Assembly (NCBI GenBank): GCA_014239855.1 | Contig: JAAZXY010000014.1 | Span: 1 to 47,256, forward strand | Direction of reading: 5' to 3' | From: Acidimicrobiales bacterium | Lineage (GTDB): Bacteria; Actinomycetota; Acidimicrobiia; Acidimicrobiales; MedAcidi-G1 | DNA: 47,256 nt | Shown: positions 43,208 through 47,256 of the stretch, one piece after another | How the letters are laid out: each line of letters begins with the position of its first letter | Position numbering within the stretch: the stretch's first letter is position 1 | Position numbers and translations under genes: made by a program | Notes under the pieces: generated by a model | Told to the model about the DNA's origin: nothing | What the model saw: the letters and a program-made list of their open reading frames with translations, nothing else | The model's database searches: none

Positions 43208-44698
43208 TCAGATCGAGACGAGCCCGGCGGGGTCGAGGTCGCACGGCTGGCCGACCAGGTCGGCGGCCAGCAGTGCGTCGAGCGTGGCACGGTCGTCGGT
43301 CCCGCCCCACACCCGGGAACCATCGGGGCCGTCAGCGGTGAGGGCGGCCACCAGAGCCTCGGTGGGCCGGCCGTGGCGGTCGTGGCGGACGGTGTAGCCG
43401 TCGACAATGGCCGTACCGGCGAAGTCGGGGTCGGGGGTCCGGGTGGGCTCGTGGGCCACTTCATCGGCACCCTCGAGCGAACAGAACGCGTTGACCGGTG
43501 GCTCGGTGCCGTAGATCCCGAAGGCGTGCTTGCCGAGGTAGCCGCCGTTGGCGTACAGCAGGCCGGTCCCCGGAGCCTCGCGGAGACGACCGACGAGGGT
43601 GGCCAGGGACTGTCCGACCGAGTTGGAGTGCGGTCCGCCGGCGAAGGTCAGGCCACCGTTGGTGGTCAACGGTCGGGTCTCGGCATCGGCGTCGAGACCC
43701 AGTTCGGTGGCGCACACCTGGACCGAGGACGGGAAGCAGGCGTACAGGTCCAGGTGGTCGACCTCGTCGAGGTGCAGGCCGGCCGCCGACAGGGCGTCGG
43801 CACCGCTGACGCGGATACCCGGCGAGCGGTGGAGATGCATCCGGACGCTCGGCGAACCCGGGTCGTCGGCCCGGGTGGCCACGTGGGGGAAGATCCACCG
43901 GTCGCGACTGATGCCGAGGGCCTCGGCCCGGGCCGCCGAGGTGACCAGCACGGCGCTGGCCTGATCGACGTTGTTGTTGGCCATCATGGCCCGGGTGTAG
44001 GGGGCGGCGACCATGCGGTTCTCGCCCGACGGGGTGGAGATGGCCTCGCCGTCCATGGGGGTGCGGGTGGCGGCATGGGGGTTGGCACACGCCACCTCGT
44101 TGAAGCGGGCCCAGAGGGCGCCCACCCGCTGTCGGTGCTGCTCCACGGTCTCGCCCCGGGCATGCCGGATGGCCGACTCGGCGATCGGATAGAAGACGCC
44201 GGGCTCGATCAGGCCACGGGACTCCTCGTGATCGGTGGCCATGTCGAGTCCGCCCTCGAAACGCTCGGCGGGCGGCAGCGCCTCGTCGACGTCGCGACGG
44301 ACGATCACCTCCAGCCGACGGGCCCGACGTCGGGACCGGAACACCTCGCCGCCCACCATGAGCGCCGCATCCAGTTCGCCGTCGGCGATTCGTGTCGAGA
44401 GGTGGGCCAGCAGGCGTTGGGGGGAGGTCCCGGACAGGCCGGTGAGCAGCGTGGTGGCCGCTGACGCGCCGAGGGCATCGGCCACCTGTCGACCGGGGTC
44501 CCGGTAGCTCCAGATGCCGCCGACCACTGCGACGACGTCGACCGAGGCCTCGCTTCCCGGTGCGGTGGCGTCGATGGCGGCCGAACGACCGGCATCGATC
44601 ATGAGTTCCAGCGGAGTTCGGGCGACCGTCGGATCGTCGACCCGGTCGGTGACCTGGGCGACGCCGACGATGACCGGGGTTCGGGGGTCCAGTGGCAC
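43208..44698 (-). CDS. Thiolase-fold protein without the nucleophilic cysteine
   Basis: A 496-residue protein related to SCP2-type thiolases and annotated in relatives as acetyl-CoA acetyltransferase. Fold landmarks are 'TPVIVGVAQVTDR', 'DVVAVVGGIW', 'DLYACFPSSVQV', 'GGLTFAGGPHSNS' and 'YANGGYLGKHAFG'. Where thiolases have the nucleophilic Cys (motif CASG) this protein has 'GLSGTSPQRLL', with serine or threonine, and the C-terminal Cys-x-Gly is not evident. It may therefore be an aldolase-like or degenerate thiolase that works with another subunit. GTG 44698 is the start, with GATGAT 6 bases upstream as a weak -10. It diverges from the DtxR-type gene. Confidence 0.82.
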   Translation of the reverse strand: MPLDPRTPVIVGVAQVTDRVDDPTVARTPLELMIDAGRSAAIDATAPGSEASVDVVAVVGGIWSYRDPGRQVADALGASAATTLLTGLSGTSPQRLLAHLSTRIADGELDAALMVGGEVFRSRRRARRLEVIVRRDVDEALPPAERFEGGLDMATDHEESRGLIEPGVFYPIAESAIRHARGETVEQHRQRVGALWARFNEVACANPHAATRTPMDGEAISTPSGENRMVAAPYTRAMMANNNVDQASAVLVTSAARAEALGISRDRWIFPHVATRADDPGSPSVRMHLHRSPGIRVSGADALSAAGLHLDEVDHLDLYACFPSSVQVCATELGLDADAETRPLTTNGGLTFAGGPHSNSVGQSLATLVGRLREAPGTGLLYANGGYLGKHAFGIYGTEPPVNAFCSLEGADEVAHEPTRTPDPDFAGTAIVDGYTVRHDRHGRPTEALVAALTADGPDGSRVWGGTDDRATLDALLAADLVGQPCDLDPAGLVSI

Positions 44699-44766
44699 GG
44701 AGTCATCATCGCCGGGCCGGGCCGGCCGCAGGGAACCGGCCCGGACACCCGGCCGGTGGCGACGCC

Positions 44767-44772
44767 TACAAT
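44767..44772 (+). promoter_or_regulatory. -10 element of the DtxR/MntR-type gene
   Basis: TACAAT is 5 of 6 to the bacterial -10 consensus and ends 6 bases before GTG 44779, so transcription should start at the initiation codon. No convincing -35 is visible. A GC-rich inverted repeat (CCGGGCCGG 44712-44720, CCGGCCCGG 44736-44744) lies upstream. Confidence 0.6.
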
Positions 44773-44778
44773 CGAAAC

Positions 44779-45444
44779 GTGCCGTATCAGACGCCGGAGT
44801 ACCACCCGGCCTTCGAGGAGTACTGCGAGACGATCTTCGAACTGGCCGAGGACGACCTGGAGGTCATCCAGGCCCGTATCGCCGAACGCCTCGAAGTGAG
44901 CCGTCCCGCGGTGTCCGAGATGGTCAAGCGCCTCGAGAAGGCCGATCTGGTCAGCGTGGATGATTCGGGTATCTCCCTGACCGACGATGGCCGTGAGTTG
45001 GCCACCTCGGTGGTGCGTCGACACCGACTGGCCGAGCGGTTCCTGACCGACGTGCTCGGCCTGACGTGGACCGAGGCCCACCACGAGGCCGGCAAGTGGG
45101 AACACGTCATCTCTCCGGCCGTGGAGACAGCGCTGGACCGGTTGCTGGGCGAGCCGACCACCTGTCCGCACGGAAATCCGATCCCCGGTAGTTCCTACCG
45201 CGAGCCAGACACCCGGAACCTGTCCGACGTGGGCGTGGGCGAGTCGTTCACGGTCAGCCGGATCCCCGAGGAACTCGAGTTCACCGAGGGGCTGCTGCAG
45301 TTCCTGGAGGACGCCAGCCTGGTGCCCGGTGAAGAGGGCTCGGTCACCGCGTCTGACGGTGGCGCCGTTACCGTCGAGATCGGTGGTGGCCGGGTCGATG
45401 TCCAGCCGTTCGCCGCCGACCGGATCCTGGTCACTACTCGCTGA
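44779..45444 (+). CDS. DtxR/MntR-family metal-dependent repressor
   Basis: A 221-residue regulator with an N-terminal winged helix ('IQARIAERLEVSRPAVSEMV'), a dimerisation and metal domain, and a C-terminal SH3-like domain (from about residue 150). Metal ligands corresponding to DtxR H79, E83, H98, E105 and H106 are present (H82, E86, H101, E108, H109). Two are changed: the position of DtxR Met10 is glutamate (E14, with E17 nearby) and that of Cys102 is glycine (G105, in 'HHEAGKWEH'). The two acidic N-terminal positions recall MntR, so Mn(II) may be the effector as well as Fe(II). It is convergent with the iron-type ABC permease 21 bases away. Confidence 0.9.
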   Translation: MPYQTPEYHPAFEEYCETIFELAEDDLEVIQARIAERLEVSRPAVSEMVKRLEKADLVSVDDSGISLTDDGRELATSVVRRHRLAERFLTDVLGLTWTEAHHEAGKWEHVISPAVETALDRLLGEPTTCPHGNPIPGSSYREPDTRNLSDVGVGESFTVSRIPEELEFTEGLLQFLEDASLVPGEEGSVTASDGGAVTVEIGGGRVDVQPFAADRILVTTR

Positions 45445-45465
45445 GAGCCGGTCGCTGAGAGCGCG

Positions 45466-47121
45466 TCAGCGCAGGTGGTCGCTGCGGCGTACCACCAGCA
45501 GCCAGGTCATCAGGGCGCTGATGAGCACCAGTATGAGGGCCAGGATGGCCATCTCGGGGAGGAAGAGCGCCTCGTAGGTTCCCCAGACCTGGGTGGCCAG
45601 CGTCCGGAACCCGATGGGCGAGGCCAGCAGGGTGGCCGGGAGTTCCTTCATGGTCGACAGCATGACCAGCCCGGCCCCGGCGGCCAGACCGGGCAGCATC
45701 AGCGGCAGCTCCACGGTGGCCAGACGTCGGAGGCGACCGGCGCCCAGCAGGCGGGCCGCGTCCTCCATTCGGGCCGGCACCGCGTCGACGGCTACCTGGG
45801 CGGTGCGGACGGCCTGGGCACCGAAGTGCACCACGTAGGCGAAGACCAGCACCGGCATCGAGCCGATCAGGAAGTCGAACGGTGAGGCGTGCATCGTCCA
45901 GAAGATCAGTGAGAGGGCCACGACCAGACCGGGGATGGCGAAGCCGGCGACCACCACCGCGTTGACGGCACCCCCGAGACGGGACTGATGGCGGGTGGTG
46001 AGGTAGGCCACGGGTAGCACCACGGCGACGGCGATCACCGCGGTGGTGACCCCGATCCACACCGTGTTCCACGTGGGGGCCAGCACGTCGTCCCAGTCGA
46101 GGCGGAGCGGGGCACCGCCGCGACGGGATCGTATCCAACCGAAGAGTCCCCAGTCGGCCAGCGACACGGCCGGAGCCACCAGGGCCAGCCCGACCACGCC
46201 TGCCACCAGACCGGTCGCCGGAGCGGTCCAGCGACCGAGGGGGACGGTCAGGGCCCGCCGGTCACCCACCGTGGCGTCGCCGGTCAGGAGCGCACCGCGC
46301 CGGGCACCCGCCCGGGCAATGGTCCGCTCGGCGGCCACCACCACCAGGGCCAGGACGAGCAGCAGGAGGGCCAGGGCGAAGGACCGGTCCCGATCGAACA
46401 GACGGGTGCGGAAGATCGTCTGGGTGAGGGTCTCGAACCGCATGAGATGGACGGCGCCGAAGTCGCTCACCGTGTACAGGAAGACCAGCAGTGAGCCGGC
46501 GGCCACCGACGAGGCGATCTGGGGGAGGACGACCCGGCTGAACACCCGGGCTGGACGGTCGCCGAGCAGTCGGGCGTTCTCCTCGAAGGCGGTGGGGAGC
46601 GAGGCCAGGCGGGCCGCCACCGGGAGGTACACGTAGGGGTAGGTGAACAGGGTCAGGACCAGCCATGCACCGGTGAGGCCGTGGAGGCGCAGGGTGAGGT
46701 CGAAGCCCAGGTCGGCCGCCAGGTCGTGGACGATGCCGCCCGGGGTGAGCCCGGAGATGAAGGCCGCCGCGCCCACGAAGCTCGGGTAGACGAGGGGAAG
46801 GGGGACGACGACCCGCCAGAACCGTCGTCCGAACAGGTCGGTCCGGGTGGTCACCCAGGCCAGGGCGGTTCCCAGCACCGCGGTGGACGCTGAGACGAGG
46901 ACGGCCAGTTGCACGGTGCGCCACAACGGGGAGAGCGTCCGTGAGGTGGTCAGCAGGGCCAGCGGTGACTCGGTGCCCCCGATGACCCGCCAGGCCACGT
47001 AGCCGCCGGGGAGTGCGAAGGCGGCCGCCACGAGGACGGCCGCCATCGGCAGGAGAAGCTGGGGCCGACCGCGTCCCGCCCGGATGCGGTCGACCCCGGT
47101 GGGCCCGTTCAACACGGGCAC
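45466..47121 (-). CDS. Iron(III)-type ABC transporter permease, two fused permease domains
   Basis: A 551-residue inner-membrane protein with about 12 hydrophobic segments in two BPD_transp_1 halves, like FbpB/SfuB or ThiP. The EAA-type loops that contact the ATPase are visible as 'SLPTAFEENARLLGDRPARVF' in the first half (given as two adjoining parts in the protein, about residues 192-212) and 'AVPARMEDAARLLGAGRLRR' in the second. The start is GTG 47121, 4 bases after the stop of the binding-protein gene; longer starts overlap that gene. No ATPase gene follows inside the window. The convergent DtxR/MntR-type gene fits a role in metal uptake, though a thiamine or sulfate-type substrate is not excluded. 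Confidence 0.9.
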   Translation of the reverse strand: MPVLNGPTGVDRIRAGRGRPQLLLPMAAVLVAAAFALPGGYVAWRVIGGTESPLALLTTSRTLSPLWRTVQLAVLVSASTAVLGTALAWVTTRTDLFGRRFWRVVVPLPLVYPSFVGAAAFISGLTPGGIVHDLAADLGFDLTLRLHGLTGAWLVLTLFTYPYVYLPVAARLASLPTAFEENARLLGDRPARVFSRVVLPQIASSVAAGSLLVFLYTVSDFGAVHLMRFETLTQTIFRTRLFDRDRSFALALLLLVLALVVVAAERTIARAGARRGALLTGDATVGDRRALTVPLGRWTAPATGLVAGVVGLALVAPAVSLADWGLFGWIRSRRGGAPLRLDWDDVLAPTWNTVWIGVTTAVIAVAVVLPVAYLTTRHQSRLGGAVNAVVVAGFAIPGLVVALSLIFWTMHASPFDFLIGSMPVLVFAYVVHFGAQAVRTAQVAVDAVPARMEDAARLLGAGRLRRLATVELPLMLPGLAAGAGLVMLSTMKELPATLLASPIGFRTLATQVWGTYEALFLPEMAILALILVLISALMTWLLVVRRSDHLR

Positions 47122-47125
47122 ACGA

Positions 47126-47256
47126 TCACTGGTCGAGGATCCCGCTGGCCTCGATGATCTCAATGGTGCGGGTGAACTCGGCGGCCACGTCGTCGATGTC
47201 GACGGCGCCAATGGGCGACTACGCGACGGCGAGCTCGACTCCCGTGTCGGCGGGCG
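47126..47256 (-). pseudogene. C-terminal end of an ABC substrate-binding protein, with an in-frame TAG
   Basis: The last 43 or so codons of a gene that runs off the right edge. In the frame that ends with TGA at 47126-47128 one reads 'DTGVELAVA', then TAG (47219-47221), then 'SPIGAVDIDDVAAEFTRTIE' and 'IIEASGILDQ'. The part after the TAG looks like the C-terminal helix of a periplasmic or lipoprotein metal-binding protein, and position 4 bases before a permease fits. The TAG lies 31 codons before the end. So close to the edge a sequencing or assembly error is as likely as a real nonsense mutation; the alternative is that the gene truly ends at TAG. Confidence 0.5.

Overview
The window is GC-rich DNA of an actinobacterium, most likely a member of the class Acidimicrobiia. 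This is an inference from gene content: luciferase-like oxidoreductases of the F420 type, a DUF3516 Ski2-like helicase, amidohydrolase-2 enzymes, several acyl-CoA enzymes and a 'type 2' valyl-tRNA synthetase. No RNA gene, CRISPR array, prophage or insertion sequence was seen. Both ends cut genes, so the piece may be a metagenomic contig. It is densely coded, and no gene-free gap exceeds 300 bases.

Layout. 1-7.3 kb: truncated YtcJ-like amidohydrolase, crotonase, valS, then divergent MFS exporter and acyl-CoA dehydrogenase. 7.4-10 kb: an accessory island with a zinc-ribbon unknown, a RelE/HigB-like toxin, a convergent XRE antitoxin and a HicB-like regulator, each next to a dyad. 10-13 kb: HD hydrolase, PhyH dioxygenase, RDD membrane protein, AhpD-like protein. 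13-20.8 kb: a leftward block for oxidation of amino or hydroxy acids (FAD oxidoreductase, HalD/BesD-like Fe/2OG oxygenase, 3-hydroxyisobutyrate-dehydrogenase-like enzyme, DUF1214 protein, LhgO, alanine dehydrogenase) with a divergent Lrp/AldR regulator. 20.8-24.6 kb: TetR regulator and two convergent amidohydrolase-2 genes with a decayed HigB/XRE toxin-antitoxin module between them. 24.7-28.5 kb: serB, LLM oxidoreductase, SRPBCC protein, MFS. 28.6-32.8 kb: an operon of acyl-CoA dehydrogenase, aminotransferase, omega-amidase-like hydrolase and prenyl diphosphate synthase. 32.8-37.2 kb: a leftward operon of Tag glycosylase, LLM monooxygenase and DUF3516 helicase. 37.2-44.7 kb: small monooxygenase, LLM enzyme, acyl-CoA synthetase, SDR, MBL hydrolase, nitronate monooxygenase, thiolase-like protein. 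44.8 kb to the end: DtxR/MntR-type regulator facing an iron-type ABC permease and the end of its binding protein.

Gene expression. At least sixteen genes have a -10-like TANNNT hexamer 6 to 9 bases before the start codon, which points to widespread leaderless transcription and helped choose many starts. Within operons, starts and stops overlap as ATGA or GTGA.

Most noteworthy points: (1) a HigB-like toxin gene broken by one in-frame TAG while its antitoxin is intact, next to three CCCTATG half-sites; (2) a toxin and antitoxin-like pair arranged tail to tail instead of as an operon; (3) a translationally coupled Fe/2OG oxygenase and beta-hydroxyacid dehydrogenase pair that may be an undescribed amino-acid degradation route; (4) several strong operator-like dyads in divergent promoters.
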